From: Deinococcus sp. Arct2-2
Lineage (GTDB): Bacteria > Deinococcota > Deinococci > Deinococcales > Deinococcaceae
Assembly (NCBI RefSeq): GCF_004801315.1
Contig: NZ_SSNW01000020.1
Coordinates: 1-64,000, forward strand
Direction of reading: 5' to 3'
Length of the DNA stretch: 64,000 nucleotides
A program made the position numbers and the translations under genes. This document shows positions 22,600 through 32,467 of the stretch, in pieces; the stretch's first letter is position 1; the number at the start of each line of letters is the position of its first letter. Below the pieces are notes generated by a model. That model saw nothing but the letters and a program-made list of their open reading frames with translations, was not told where the DNA came from and made no database searches.

Positions 22600-22830
22600 A
22601 TGGCAACTTTTGACGACGTAAAAGAAGTGATCGTGGAGAAACTCGGTGTAGACGCGGAAAAGGTAACCCCTGAAGCGCGTTTCGTAGAAGACTTGGGTGC
22701 AGATAGCCTTGAGACTGTGGAACTGATCATGGGTCTGGAAGACAAGTTCGGCGTGACCATCAGCGATGAAGATGCCGAAAGCATCCGCACCGTGCAGGCC
22801 GCCGTCTCCTTTATCGAGAGCAAGCAGTAA
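22600..22830 (+). CDS. acpP: Acyl carrier protein
   Basis: Small acidic four-helix protein, 76 aa, that carries growing acyl chains on a phosphopantetheine arm. The attachment Ser lies in the signature [11 protein letters not shown]. The second helix region [15 protein letters not shown] is typical. AGGGAGG (22584-22590) is 9 bases before the ATG at 22600; a TTG at 22594 is too close to it. It has its own operator-bearing upstream region and is followed by fabF after 170 bases. Confidence 0.97.
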   Translation: MATFDDVKEVIVEKLGVDAEKVTPEARFVEDLGADSLETVELIMGLEDKFGVTISDEDAESIRTVQAAVSFIESKQ

Positions 22831-22881
22831 ACGGGCCGTCAGCGTTTCAGATGGCGGGTTGATCTGGAGTGCAGGCGGGCA

Positions 22882-22912
22882 GGGCGGGCGCGGTGAAAGC
22901 CGTTTCCCGCCC
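22882..22912 (+). other. Hairpin in the acpP-fabF leader
   Basis: GGGCGGG (22882-22888) / CCCGCCC (22906-22912), with an inner CGG/CCG pairing and no T-run. Possibly a transcript-stability or attenuation structure that sets acpP above fabF expression; inference only. Confidence 0.4.
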
Positions 22913-23000
22913 GCTGTTGTAGGGCAACACGTCAGGGCGAGACTTAGAGCAGGTTACACAGGCTGGGGCCTCGGCTGGCCCCCGATTTCGGAGGTACAGC

Positions 23001-24248
<1,248 letters not shown>

Positions 24249-24267
24249 AGACAAAACGGGTAAGGGA

Positions 24268-24300
24268 GGACGGCGAGGGTGGGTGTTGCCGTCCTTTTTT
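24268..24300 (+). terminator. Terminator of fabF
   Basis: GGACGGC (24268-24274) / GCCGTCC (24288-24294), followed by TTTTTT. Confidence 0.9.
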
Positions 24301-24383
24301 GTTAGAGGAGAGATGGTGTCGATGCTTCTTGGATTTACAATCATTTGGCAGTGTTGCCGCCGAACGCTATGTGAAAACGCAAA

Positions 24384-24701
24384 ATGACTATTGAAGATAC
24401 GGAGTATTTGGCCAATTGGTTCGCGGACAACTGTGATGGAGACTGGGAACATCAGCAAGGGATCAAAATTCAAACTACTGATAACCCCGGCTGGCATATT
24501 CAAGTTGATCTCTATGACACAGACCTTGAGAATATTTCTTTCCCGTTTTATACCGTGGGTGATATTGATACAGACGGGTTTGGAGTCAGATGTGAAGATT
24601 TTAAATTCAATGCGTTTGGCGGGGCCAACTCACTTACCCAACTGATCGCTCTGTTCCGCAAATTTGTAGAGCGGGGCGGTAAAAACCCACTCATAGATTG
24701 A
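24384..24701 (+). CDS. Imm53-family immunity protein, orphan
   Basis: 105 aa with the Imm53 pattern. An N-terminal LANWFADNCDGDWEHQQGIKI is followed by TTDNPGWHIQVDL, an acidic central part, and a C-terminal helix (LTQLIALFRKFVERG). Imm53 proteins neutralise polymorphic contact-dependent or secreted toxins. The gene is clearly less GC-rich than its neighbours, which suggests acquisition. No toxin gene is present. The 83 bases upstream hold only short open stretches that might be a decayed toxin end. Why it is retained alone is unknown. Confidence 0.75.
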   Translation: MTIEDTEYLANWFADNCDGDWEHQQGIKIQTTDNPGWHIQVDLYDTDLENISFPFYTVGDIDTDGFGVRCEDFKFNAFGGANSLTQLIALFRKFVERGGKNPLID

Positions 24702-24796
24702 TTGTGTCGCGCTTGGCAAGTCCTCAACGTTGGTTATGTTGACTCTGCCTTGCTATCACGCAATTCCCCAACCTGACCCACCCTCTATCTTCCCTC

Positions 24797-24834
24797 CGCG
24801 CAGACGGCTCTTTTTAGCCTGCTGCGCGTTTTTT
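24797..24834 (+). terminator. Terminator after the Imm53-like gene
   Basis: CGCGCAG (24797-24803) / CTGCGCG (24822-24828) with inner GGCT/AGCC pairing, then TTTTTT. Confidence 0.85.
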
Positions 24835-24960
24835 CATCCTTCCTCTGCTACGCTCAGCACACGCAACTGACGCCGTGTTGACGCGGCTGTGATTTTGTTG
24901 AGCCTGTCTTGTGCGTGCCGCCTTGTCAAGAGGTGCGCCGCCTACCGAGGAGAGAGAACT

Positions 24961-27150
24961 GTGTCCGCCGATTCCGCGACTGCCAACCCTGCCACTGCCC
25001 CCGCCAGCACCACTGCCGCCCTGAATGCCGATGCCCCCGCCAAGAAGGGCCGCAGCACACGTGCAGGCAAGAAGAAGGCAGCCAACACTGGAGCCGCGCC
25101 CGACACGCTGGCCGCCGCGATTCGCACGATGTCCACGGTAGCCAACACCGACAGCCAGTTGCTTAACCGCGAGTTGTCTTGGCTGGCCTTCAACGAGCGC
25201 GTTCTCTCGGAAGCCCGCGACAAACGCAACCCGCCGCTAGAGCGCCTGAAGTACGCGGCCATTTGCGGCAGCAACCTCGACGAGTTTTTTATGGTGCGCG
25301 TGGCAGGCGTACACCGCCAAATTGCGGCGGGCGTGCAGACCCCCGGCCCCGATGGACTGTCTCCGCGTGAGACGCTGGATATCGTGCGAGACCGGACGCA
25401 TACCATGTTGCGCGAAATAGAGAAGGCCGCCCGCAAAACGCTGCGTGATCTGGCTGCCGAGGGCGTGCGGTTGGTGCGCGTACCGGAACTGGGCAAGCGG
25501 GCGCGGGCGCAACTGCGCGAGCATTACCTCTCCGAGATTCAGCCGGTGCTGACGCCGCTGGTCGTCGATCCCAGCCACCCGTTTCCGTACCTCAGCAACC
25601 TGAGCCTGAATCTGGCTGTGCTGCTGGATTCCGGAGAGGGCGAAGACCCCGATTTCGCCCGCGTGAAGATTCCAGTGGGCGTGCTACCCCGCATCGTGCC
25701 GATTGGCGACGCTCTGCTGCTGCTGGAAGACGTGATCGCCGCGCACATCGGGGAACTGTTTAAGGGCCGCAACGTGCTGGCCGCGCACGTGTTCCGCGTG
25801 ACCCGCAACACCGACTACGAGTTCGAGGAAGAAGAAGCCGAAGACCTGCTCGCCACCATTGAGGACGGCCTGCGCCGCCGCCGGTTCGGGTCTGCGGTGC
25901 GCCTAGAGATGATGCGCGAGACGCCCGCCGAGATCATCACCTTTTTGCAGGAGCGGCTGAGGCTCGATCACAAAGACATTTTTATGCTGGAAGGCCCGCT
26001 GGGAACGGCTGACCTGATGTTCTTGCCCGTCAAGCGCCCCGATCTGGCCTTCCCCGACTTCATTCCCGCCGTACCCGATCTGGACGGCGACGAGGAAGGC
26101 GGCATGTTCGATACCATCCGCCGGGGCGACGTGGTGCTGCACCACCCCTACGACAGTTTTTCCAACGTGCTGAACTTTTTGGAAGAGGCGTCGCGTGACC
26201 CGCAGGTGTTGGCGATCAAGCAGACCCTTTACCGCACGGGTGACGATCCGCGCCTCTTGGGTGCACTCCGCACCGCCGCCGAAAACGGCAAACAGGTGGT
26301 GGCCCTGATCGAACTGAAGGCCCGCTTTGACGAGCAGCGCAATATCAGTTGGGCACGCAAGCTGGAGCGGGCCGGGGCGCATGTGGTGTACGGCATGGCG
26401 GGCCTGAAAACGCACGCCAAAGTGACCATGATCGTGCGGCGCGAGGAAGGCGGATTGCGGCGCTACGTGCATGTGGGCACCGGAAACTACAACCCCAAAA
26501 CCGCCCGCCTCTACACCGACCTGAGCCTGCTCAGCGCCGACCCGAATCTGGGGGCCGACATTGCCGAGCTATTTAATCACCTGACGGGGTACGCCGAGGC
26601 CGAATACACGCACCTGTTGGTGGCCCCCGATACCGCCCGCAGCGGTTTTGAGATGCTGCTTGACCGTGAAGCCGAACACGCCCGCGCCGGACATGAGGCT
26701 TGGGCGCGAATCAAGGTGAACCAACTGACCGACCCCGGCATGATCGAAGCGCTGTACCGGGCGGCGGGCGCAGGCGTGCGAATTGAACTGATCTTGCGCG
26801 GCGTGTGCTGCCTGCGTCCGGGCTTGCCGGGCCTGTCGGAAACCATTCGCGTCCGCAGTCTGCTGGGGCGTTATCTGGAACATGCCCGCATTTACGCCTT
26901 CGGCAACGCAGGCCAGCCCGAAGTGTATTTCGGCAGTGCCGACTGGATGAGCCGTAACCTAGACCGCCGCGTAGAAGTGATCGCTCCTGTGCTGGACGAC
27001 ACCCACCGCGATCAGTTCCTCCGCATTCTGAATACCGAATGGGCCGATACACGCGGCTCGTGGGAACTGCAAGGGGACGGCCAATACGAGAAACTGCGCG
27101 GAGATTTCAGCGCCCAGCAGAGCTTTGCCGATTCACGTCATCCGGGCTGA
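24961..27150 (+). CDS. ppk: Polyphosphate kinase 1
   Basis: Makes inorganic polyphosphate from ATP, reversibly. The family start motif NRELSWLAFNERVL follows a low-complexity Ala/Lys/Thr N-terminal tail of about 65 residues. SNLDEFFMVRVAG, VVLHHPYDSF, the phosphorylated-His motif YVHVGTGNYNPKTA and the second phospholipase-D-like domain with LRGVCCLRPG and YFGSADWMSRN follow. The frame extends upstream, but GTG 24961 has an AGGAG site, giving 729 aa. Its 3' end overlaps the convergent nucleotidyltransferase gene by 44 bases. Polyphosphate is linked to stress tolerance and manganese handling. Confidence 0.95.
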   Translation: MSADSATANPATAPASTTAALNADAPAKKGRSTRAGKKKAANTGAAPDTLAAAIRTMSTVANTDSQLLNRELSWLAFNERVLSEARDKRNPPLERLKYAAICGSNLDEFFMVRVAGVHRQIAAGVQTPGPDGLSPRETLDIVRDRTHTMLREIEKAARKTLRDLAAEGVRLVRVPELGKRARAQLREHYLSEIQPVLTPLVVDPSHPFPYLSNLSLNLAVLLDSGEGEDPDFARVKIPVGVLPRIVPIGDALLLLEDVIAAHIGELFKGRNVLAAHVFRVTRNTDYEFEEEEAEDLLATIEDGLRRRRFGSAVRLEMMRETPAEIITFLQERLRLDHKDIFMLEGPLGTADLMFLPVKRPDLAFPDFIPAVPDLDGDEEGGMFDTIRRGDVVLHHPYDSFSNVLNFLEEASRDPQVLAIKQTLYRTGDDPRLLGALRTAAENGKQVVALIELKARFDEQRNISWARKLERAGAHVVYGMAGLKTHAKVTMIVRREEGGLRRYVHVGTGNYNPKTARLYTDLSLLSADPNLGADIAELFNHLTGYAEAEYTHLLVAPDTARSGFEMLLDREAEHARAGHEAWARIKVNQLTDPGMIEALYRAAGAGVRIELILRGVCCLRPGLPGLSETIRVRSLLGRYLEHARIYAFGNAGQPEVYFGSADWMSRNLDRRVEVIAPVLDDTHRDQFLRILNTEWADTRGSWELQGDGQYEKLRGDFSAQQSFADSRHPG

Positions 27151-27718
27151 GACTCGGCCTCTTGGACTCGGCCTCCCGCAGCCAAGGCCAACGCTGGCGG
27201 TAATCGTCGGCTTTGGCCGCGTACAGGTCGGGGGTGTGGTTGAGAGGATTGCGCCGCAGCATGCCTGCCGCCAGATCGTGCAGGCCATACGGAGCGTACA
27301 GTTCGCCCGCCGCGTCGATGCCCACACAGGTGCATTCCACCAAAAATTGCAACACACCGTCGCGGGCACTGGTCAGCGGCGGGCGATGCAGCCCATACTT
27401 TTCTCTGAACCACAGGTGGACGCGGGCCTGATTCCTGACCTCAATTCGCACTCCGAGGTCAGCGAACAGGTCGGCGGCCCGGCCAATCACGGCGTCTTCG
27501 GCCTCATAGCTGGTGTCGGGGTGCCAATAAAACAAGTCGTAATCACGGATGCCCGCTTGCGGTGCCTGCCCACTCCGCACATTCCACACCGCCTGAAACA
27601 GCGCCCCGGCCACCAGATGAACTTGCGGCGCGAATGGTTCCAGTTGCGCTAGGCGGTCTAGAATCGCTGCATTGACTGGATTCAGCCTCACGAGTGCCAC
27701 AAAATCTGCGTCGGTCAT
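27107..27718 (-). CDS. Nucleotidyltransferase-family protein (DUF925-like)
   Basis: 203 aa matching the NTP_transf_6 / DUF925 group. An N-terminal helical part leads to HLVAGALFQAVWNV. The acidic strand IRDYDLFYWHPDTSYEAED supplies the Asp-x-Asp metal pair, with RVHLWFREKYG and the C-terminal YAAKADDYRQRWPWL after it. Members are assumed to transfer nucleotides, but the substrate is not known. Start overlaps the upstream ADP-ribosylglycohydrolase by ATGA, so the two are co-translated. Its 3' end overlaps ppk tail to tail. Confidence 0.8.
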   Translation of the reverse strand: MTDADFVALVRLNPVNAAILDRLAQLEPFAPQVHLVAGALFQAVWNVRSGQAPQAGIRDYDLFYWHPDTSYEAEDAVIGRAADLFADLGVRIEVRNQARVHLWFREKYGLHRPPLTSARDGVLQFLVECTCVGIDAAGELYAPYGLHDLAAGMLRRNPLNHTPDLYAAKADDYRQRWPWLREAESKRPSLSPDDVNRQSSAGR

Positions 27719-28725
27719 GACTTCAGAAGGTCTTCAAACCGCTCCACACAACTCCACTCGCGTTGCCAACTTGCCCAAGTGTGACCCAGCCGCAGCGGAG
27801 GCAGCAGATGGGGCGGCACGGCTAGGCCACGCGCCCCGGCAATTGCGCCCACCACGCAGGCCACCGTATCGCTGTCGTCGCCCATCAGCACGGCGGGTTC
27901 TACGCAGGCCTGCCACGTTTCGGCGCGGGCGTGGGCCACTGCCGCTTGCAGGGTATCCAGTACGTAGCCGCTCTGAGAGTGTATTTTGCCCGCCAAGCCG
28001 TCGCGTACACGGGCGCGAACCTGGGAGCGGGCGTCGCGGTCTTGGGCGTGAAAGGCGGCGTTGGCGTCCATGCCGTTCACCGTGAAAATATCGCGCTCCA
28101 GCAGCACGGCGCGGGCGTCCAGATTGTCCATCACCTTCAGGGCCAGTTCTGCTGCGTCGGTGTAGTCCGCGCCCGCGTGCAGGGCGTCCAAAAATGCCGT
28201 AAAAAAGACACTGGCATGGACGCAGCGGGGGTCGGCGTGCGTGAGGGCCGTCACCAACGCCGATTCCTGGGCTAACGCTTCTTCGGTATACCCCGCAATC
28301 CAGACCGCCGCAATTCGCATCAGGCCGCCGTTACCTGCACTCTGAAAATTGCTGCCAGCCCAAGCGCGTGCGCCGCCGTCCAGCCCTCTTTTTCGCAGCG
28401 CGTCGCGGGTCAGGTTGCCCACATCGGGCGGGCCAGTGGCGATCCAGTCTTGCAGGCCCGCCAGTACGCCTTCCAGCCCTTGCTGTTTGGCATATCCCAG
28501 CAAGGTTGCCGCCACCATTTGGCTGTCGTCAGTGGCCTCGCCGGGGGCAAAGCCGAACACGCTGCCGGGCTGGTAATCGGTAAACGTGTCGCCGTAATGG
28601 GAGCGGATCGCGTCGGGCGTCTTAAATTCGGTGGCCGCGCCGAGGGCATCGGCAGCACTCAGCGAAAGCAGGGTATGGAGGCGGACTTGGCGGGTAGGCT
28701 GCGAGAAAGTTCCAGAGGAAGTCAC
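27715..28725 (-). CDS. ADP-ribosylglycohydrolase (ARH/DraG family)
   Basis: About 336 aa; removes ADP-ribose from proteins, nucleic acids or small molecules. The N-terminal LLSLSAADALGAATEF, the metal-binding GEATDDSQM and the C-terminal MGDDSDTVACVVGAIAGA are the two halves of the di-magnesium site. In the second motif a Ser replaces the Thr usual in the D-T-D-T form. Start is uncertain. TTG at 28743 begins the longest frame, but GTG 28725 lies 6 bases after GACAAT and fits a leaderless start. Coupled to the downstream nucleotidyltransferase gene. Confidence 0.85.
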   Translation of the reverse strand: MTSSGTFSQPTRQVRLHTLLSLSAADALGAATEFKTPDAIRSHYGDTFTDYQPGSVFGFAPGEATDDSQMVAATLLGYAKQQGLEGVLAGLQDWIATGPPDVGNLTRDALRKRGLDGGARAWAGSNFQSAGNGGLMRIAAVWIAGYTEEALAQESALVTALTHADPRCVHASVFFTAFLDALHAGADYTDAAELALKVMDNLDARAVLLERDIFTVNGMDANAAFHAQDRDARSQVRARVRDGLAGKIHSQSGYVLDTLQAAVAHARAETWQACVEPAVLMGDDSDTVACVVGAIAGARGLAVPPHLLPPLRLGHTWASWQREWSCVERFEDLLKS

Positions 28726-28903
28726 GCGGTCATTGTCTCTCAAGAGTGCGTCAGAGAGTGACGTAGTTGCGGCCAGCCAGCGCAGGGGTCAGGCTGCAAG
28801 CGTTAGGTACTTTTCAGACCCTTAGACGCCCTTCCACACCGACACGCTGCAACGCTTATACCGAATAGAATTCTTGACAGGGTGCAGGTAGGCCACTCGC
28901 ACG

Positions 28904-28955
28904 CCCCCTCACCCCGCTGCTTCGCAGCGCCCCTCTCCCACAAGTGGAGAGGGGA
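28904..28955. repeat. Partial family B intergenic repeat
   Basis: CCCCCTCACCCCGCTGCTTC..GCGCCCCTCTCCCACAAG, the left module only, in the gap between the ADP-ribosylglycohydrolase and the thioredoxin-like gene. A family C copy (GACCCTTAGACGCCCTTCC) is at 28818. Confidence 0.6.
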
Positions 28956-28989
28956 AAACACATGTGTAGGACTCTCTTTTACTGGCGTA

Positions 28990-29454
28990 TTAGCGGAACT
29001 GCACCTGTTCTTCCAACAAATACCAAAGCCGCGTCTGGGCATTTTCCTGACTGCCGTACACGCTGCGGAGCAGTTCGCCGCCTGCTGCAAAAGCCAGCGT
29101 GTGTGGCGTGCCCTCGGTATGCCAAGCACGGGCCAAGTCACCGCTCACATCCAGCGCCACCGGGAAAGGCAGGCGGGCAAAGTTTTGGGCAAAACGGATC
29201 AGCGTCGGCTCTACATCCTCACGCTCTAGCAGGCGGTGGCCGAAGCTGGTATGAAGCGCCAATACTTCTGCCCGCTCCCCAAATTCGGCGTTCAGGCGCT
29301 TCAGAAACGGAATTCCGCGAGAGACGCAGCCCGGACATTCCAAATTGAAGGTCATGACTACACCGGGCCGAGTCCACTGGGCGGGCGGCGGCACAGGTTC
29401 GCCGTGCACAAAGTCGCTGGGCGCGGGCCAAAGCAAGGGCGCGGGGCTGTCCAT
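28990..29454 (-). CDS. Thioredoxin-fold redoxin
   Basis: 154 aa. The segment VVMTFNLECPGCVSRGIPFLKRL has a CPGC redox motif in the position of the thioredoxin CxxC. It is followed by the LNAEFGERAEVLALHTSFG strand/helix and a cis-Pro-like GTPHTLAF. No signal peptide, so cytosolic. Peroxiredoxin-like or disulfide reductase activity is possible. The frame is open 29 codons further, but MDSPAPLLW at 29454 is the reasonable start because the extension would run into the divergent binding-protein gene. Confidence 0.75.
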   Translation of the reverse strand: MDSPAPLLWPAPSDFVHGEPVPPPAQWTRPGVVMTFNLECPGCVSRGIPFLKRLNAEFGERAEVLALHTSFGHRLLEREDVEPTLIRFAQNFARLPFPVALDVSGDLARAWHTEGTPHTLAFAAGGELLRSVYGSQENAQTRLWYLLEEQVQFR

Positions 29455-29498
29455 GTGTGCAGCGTACCGCCTGTGTGGTGCGGGCTTATTCTGAAGCC

Positions 29499-30257
29499 AT
29501 GAAACCCGCCTTGCTGCTGTCGGCCCTGCTCCTGTCCTCATCTGCTGTGGCCGCCACAGTCGCGCAAGTCAAGGCCAAGGGCGTGCTGGTGCTGGGCACC
29601 GATCCCACCTTCACTCCCTTCGAATTCAAGGGGCCGGACGGCCAGATTCAGGGTTTCGACGTCGATATTGCCCGCGCGGTGGCCCGCGATCTGGGCGTCA
29701 AGTTGGAGATTCGGGCGGTGGGCTTCGGGGCGCTGATGCCGCAATCGGTCACGTCGGAGCGCGTGGATATGGCCATGAGCGCCATTACTATCACCCCAGA
29801 ACGAGCTAAAGTGGTTAGCTTCAGCCAGCCGTACTACCGTAGCGCACAGGTGTTTATCGTGCGGGGCGGCAATCCCAGCAAGTTCGCTTGGCCCGCCGAT
29901 GTGAAGGGCAAAACTATAGGCGTGCAGGCCAACACCACCGGGCAATACGTGGCAGGCGAAGTGCTGAAGCCTAAAGGCGCGGTGCTGAAGGTCTATGACG
30001 ACTTTGCTGCCGGACTGGCCGACGTGCGTGCAGGCCGAATCGCCGCCCTGATCGGAGACGCGCCCACCGTGACCGACTTGCAAAAGCGGTTGCCGGGGCA
30101 GTTTGCACAGGCAGGTAAAGACTTGGCCGCTGAAGATTACGGGATGGTGTTCGCCAAAAATAGCGATTTGGCCGCCGCTGCCAACCGCACTCTTGCCAAG
30201 CTGAAGGCCAATGGGGAATATCAGAAATTGCTGAACAAGTGGATCGTGCAGAAGTAA
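29499..30257 (+). CDS. Amino-acid ABC transporter substrate-binding protein
   Basis: 252 aa, family 3 solute-binding protein. A short Sec signal peptide (MKPALLLSALLLSSSAVAA) precedes the mature start VLVLGTDPTFTPFEFK, then GFDVDIARAVARDLG, MAMSAITITPERAKVVSFSQPYY and the C-terminal NGEYQKLLNKW. Polar amino acids are the usual ligands. No permease or ATPase gene is adjacent, so it must work with a transporter encoded elsewhere. ATG 29499 is 6 bases after TATTCT (29487-29492), a leaderless arrangement. A 7-bp tandem repeat follows the stop. Confidence 0.92.
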   Translation: MKPALLLSALLLSSSAVAATVAQVKAKGVLVLGTDPTFTPFEFKGPDGQIQGFDVDIARAVARDLGVKLEIRAVGFGALMPQSVTSERVDMAMSAITITPERAKVVSFSQPYYRSAQVFIVRGGNPSKFAWPADVKGKTIGVQANTTGQYVAGEVLKPKGAVLKVYDDFAAGLADVRAGRIAALIGDAPTVTDLQKRLPGQFAQAGKDLAAEDYGMVFAKNSDLAAAANRTLAKLKANGEYQKLLNKWIVQK

Positions 30258-30268
30258 GAAAACGGTGA

Positions 30269-30315
30269 GTGGATCGTGGATCGTGGATCGTGGATCGTGG
30301 ATCATGGATCGTGGA
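30269..30315. repeat. Tandem heptamer repeat
   Basis: Unit GTGGATC, five exact copies (30269-30303), one ATGGATC and a partial copy, immediately after the binding-protein gene. The complementary CCACGATC occurs at about 30400, so a long hairpin with the tandem array is possible. Confidence 0.9.
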
Positions 30316-30451
30316 GATGTGAAATGAATCTTTAGGAGTGTTGCCAAACTTCAGAACCGAAAACCCTGATCGTTCTGCCCACCTACGCTTTTCCCACGTT
30401 CCACGATCTACCCACCACCCCCGGCCCACAGCGCCCCCTATACTTGGCCCC

Positions 30452-31075
30452 GTGCTCAAGTCTCCCTATCACGGCGGCCACCTAGAGGTCATCGTCGGCC
30501 CCATGTTCAGCGGCAAAAGCGAAGAACTGATTCGCCGCGTCACGCGGGCCGTTATTGCTCGGCAGCGGGTCAGGGTCTTCAAGCCCCTCCTCGATGACCG
30601 CTATCACCTGTCGGCAGTGGCGAGCCACGCGGGGCGCACCGTAGACGCCGTGGCCGTGCGCGATGCGGCGGGTATTCGCAGTAATTTGGCGCTGGACGGC
30701 GGCAGTGAAGCAACCTTGCTGGGCCTGCCCGGTGGCGTGCTGCCCGATGTGGTGGGCATAGACGAAGTACAGTTTTTCGGCACCGATCTGGTGCCCCTTG
30801 CGCTGGAACTCGCGGGTCAGGGCGTGCGCGTGATTCTGGCAGGATTAGACCTCGATTTCCGCGCCGAACCTTTTGGCCCTATGTCTGAACTGCTGGCCCG
30901 CGCCGAAAGTGTAGAAAAACTGACCGCCATCTGTACGGTCTGCGGCGCTCCGGCTACGCGCTCTCAGCGGCTTATAGGCGACCGCCCCGCCCGCTTCGAC
31001 GATCCGGTGGTATTGGTGGGCGCACAAGAAAGCTATGAGGCCCGCTGCCGGGTTCATCATGAAGTGGCAAGCTAA
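30452..31075 (+). CDS. tdk: Thymidine kinase
   Basis: Type II thymidine kinase, 207 aa, phosphorylating thymidine for dTTP salvage. P-loop [12 protein letters not shown] near residue 17, catalytic Glu in [10 protein letters not shown], lasso-domain zinc ligands CTVC and C..HH ([24 protein letters not shown]). Starts with GTG 30452, 7 bases after TATACT (30439-30444), with no ribosome-binding site, so probably leaderless. The frame is open to 30338 but crosses the promoter. Confidence 0.94.
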   Translation: MLKSPYHGGHLEVIVGPMFSGKSEELIRRVTRAVIARQRVRVFKPLLDDRYHLSAVASHAGRTVDAVAVRDAAGIRSNLALDGGSEATLLGLPGGVLPDVVGIDEVQFFGTDLVPLALELAGQGVRVILAGLDLDFRAEPFGPMSELLARAESVEKLTAICTVCGAPATRSQRLIGDRPARFDDPVVLVGAQESYEARCRVHHEVAS

Positions 31076-31311
31076 GTAGGGATTGTTACATAGTTTCTAA
31101 TCTGCTCTCACTTTAAGTGTCTAGTTACGGTCATCCTTTACAATCATCTTAGAAATTACCTTAGCAACCACCCTAAAGATGAAGACGGTGAACTTGGTGA
31201 CTTGGATTGTATAAATCTTAAGACGTCATCTCCAGCTATACTAGAGGCCGCCTTGAACCGTTTCGCTAGCCGCCGCCAGACTGTGTCACGCCCCGCTCTG
31301 GCTGGTGGCCT

Positions 31312-32424
31312 ATGAAGTCGCGCCGCCGCGTACCCGCCTCTGAGGGCGAACGCTGGATGCTGACGCAGCGCCGGATGTTCTTGGTTCTGACACTGCTGGG
31401 CACGCTGGGTGTGAGTGCGGCGTTGTGGGTGCAGGCCCCAAACTTCGATCCGCTGGATAAAGTGGCTTTGCCGCTGCTGGCCTTGACGTTGCTGGTGCTG
31501 GATGTGTCGCTGACCCTGCGCCGCATCAGCCTCAGCTTGGCCTTCCGGATTATCTACGTCGCCACCTCGGTCTATTTTTTGCTGGCGCTCCATCAGCAGT
31601 TCCGGGTCTTCGTGCCGATTTTTACAGTTCTGAGCGAAAATACCTACTGGTTTGCCGTCTTGTACGCCGCCGCTTTCTTGACCTTTCCGGCTCGCCGCGC
31701 CGTGTTGGTGGCGTGCGGCCTGTTTGGGGCGTCGGCCCTGATCAGTGGGTATCACCTGTACACCATGCTGCAAACGGGGCCAAATCCCCGCTTGGTGGGT
31801 GCGGTGGCGCAGTTTTTGTTGGTGGGCGGCGTCATGGTGGCCGTGCAAGCCACCTTCAGCTTTCAGCGCATGCAACTGTTGGCCGCCCGCGCCGCCGCCT
31901 ATACCGACGCCCTCACGGGTCTGGCCAACCGCCGCGCCGCTGAGGAGCATCTGGCCGCGTTGTACGCCCGCCAAGAGCCGTTTACGCTGGTGTTGTTCGA
32001 CCTCGATCACTTCAAGGCGGTCAACGATCAGCACGGCCACGCCACAGGCGACTTGGTGCTGAAGGGCGTTTCTAGTGCGGCCCGCAGCCAGTTGCCCTCC
32101 AAGGGGTTGGCGGCCCGCTGGGGCGGCGAGGAGTTTTTGTTGGTGTTGCCGCCGTTGCCTTCCTTGGAAGTCCGGGCCATGCTTGACCTGTTACGTGCCC
32201 AACTCCGCGAACAGCGGTACGGCGCAGTGGACGGCCTGACCGCCAGTTTTGGGGTTGCCACCGCCCGCTCCGGCGATCACCCCGATGACATCCTGACCCG
32301 CGCCGACGCTGCTATGTATGCCGCCAAGCGGCAAGGGCGAAACGACATCAAGATGGAAGAATTGCGGCGCACGCAGTTTGGGAATTCATCCGTATTACCG
32401 GGAAAGCAGCACCCAGAGGCCTAA
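31312..32424 (+). CDS. Membrane-bound diguanylate cyclase (GGDEF)
   Basis: 370 aa. Five or six transmembrane helices occupy about residues 20-195, followed by a GGDEF domain starting AAAYTDALTGLANRRAAEE. The active motif is GGEEF in RWGGEEFLLVLP, an accepted active variant. FDLDHFKAVNDQHGHATGD supplies metal ligands. It should make cyclic-di-GMP in response to a membrane or ligand signal. No I-site RxxD directly upstream of the motif was found. The 236-base AT-rich upstream region after tdk has several TATA-like hexamers. Convergent with the TMEM175-like gene. Confidence 0.9.
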   Translation: MKSRRRVPASEGERWMLTQRRMFLVLTLLGTLGVSAALWVQAPNFDPLDKVALPLLALTLLVLDVSLTLRRISLSLAFRIIYVATSVYFLLALHQQFRVFVPIFTVLSENTYWFAVLYAAAFLTFPARRAVLVACGLFGASALISGYHLYTMLQTGPNPRLVGAVAQFLLVGGVMVAVQATFSFQRMQLLAARAAAYTDALTGLANRRAAEEHLAALYARQEPFTLVLFDLDHFKAVNDQHGHATGDLVLKGVSSAARSQLPSKGLAARWGGEEFLLVLPPLPSLEVRAMLDLLRAQLREQRYGAVDGLTASFGVATARSGDHPDDILTRADAAMYAAKRQGRNDIKMEELRRTQFGNSSVLPGKQHPEA

Positions 32425-32467
32425 TTCAGCGTTGAGAACGTTTGGAAAAGCAGATTGACATGGCCTG

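Noticed and set aside
22110..22823. Leftward 237-codon frame across acpP and the fabG-acpP gap
   Set aside because: Antisense shadow of acpP with Ser/Arg-rich composition and no ribosome-binding site.
29971..30459. Leftward frame containing IHDPRST repeats
   Set aside because: It is the translation of the GTGGATC tandem array and antisense to the binding-protein gene.
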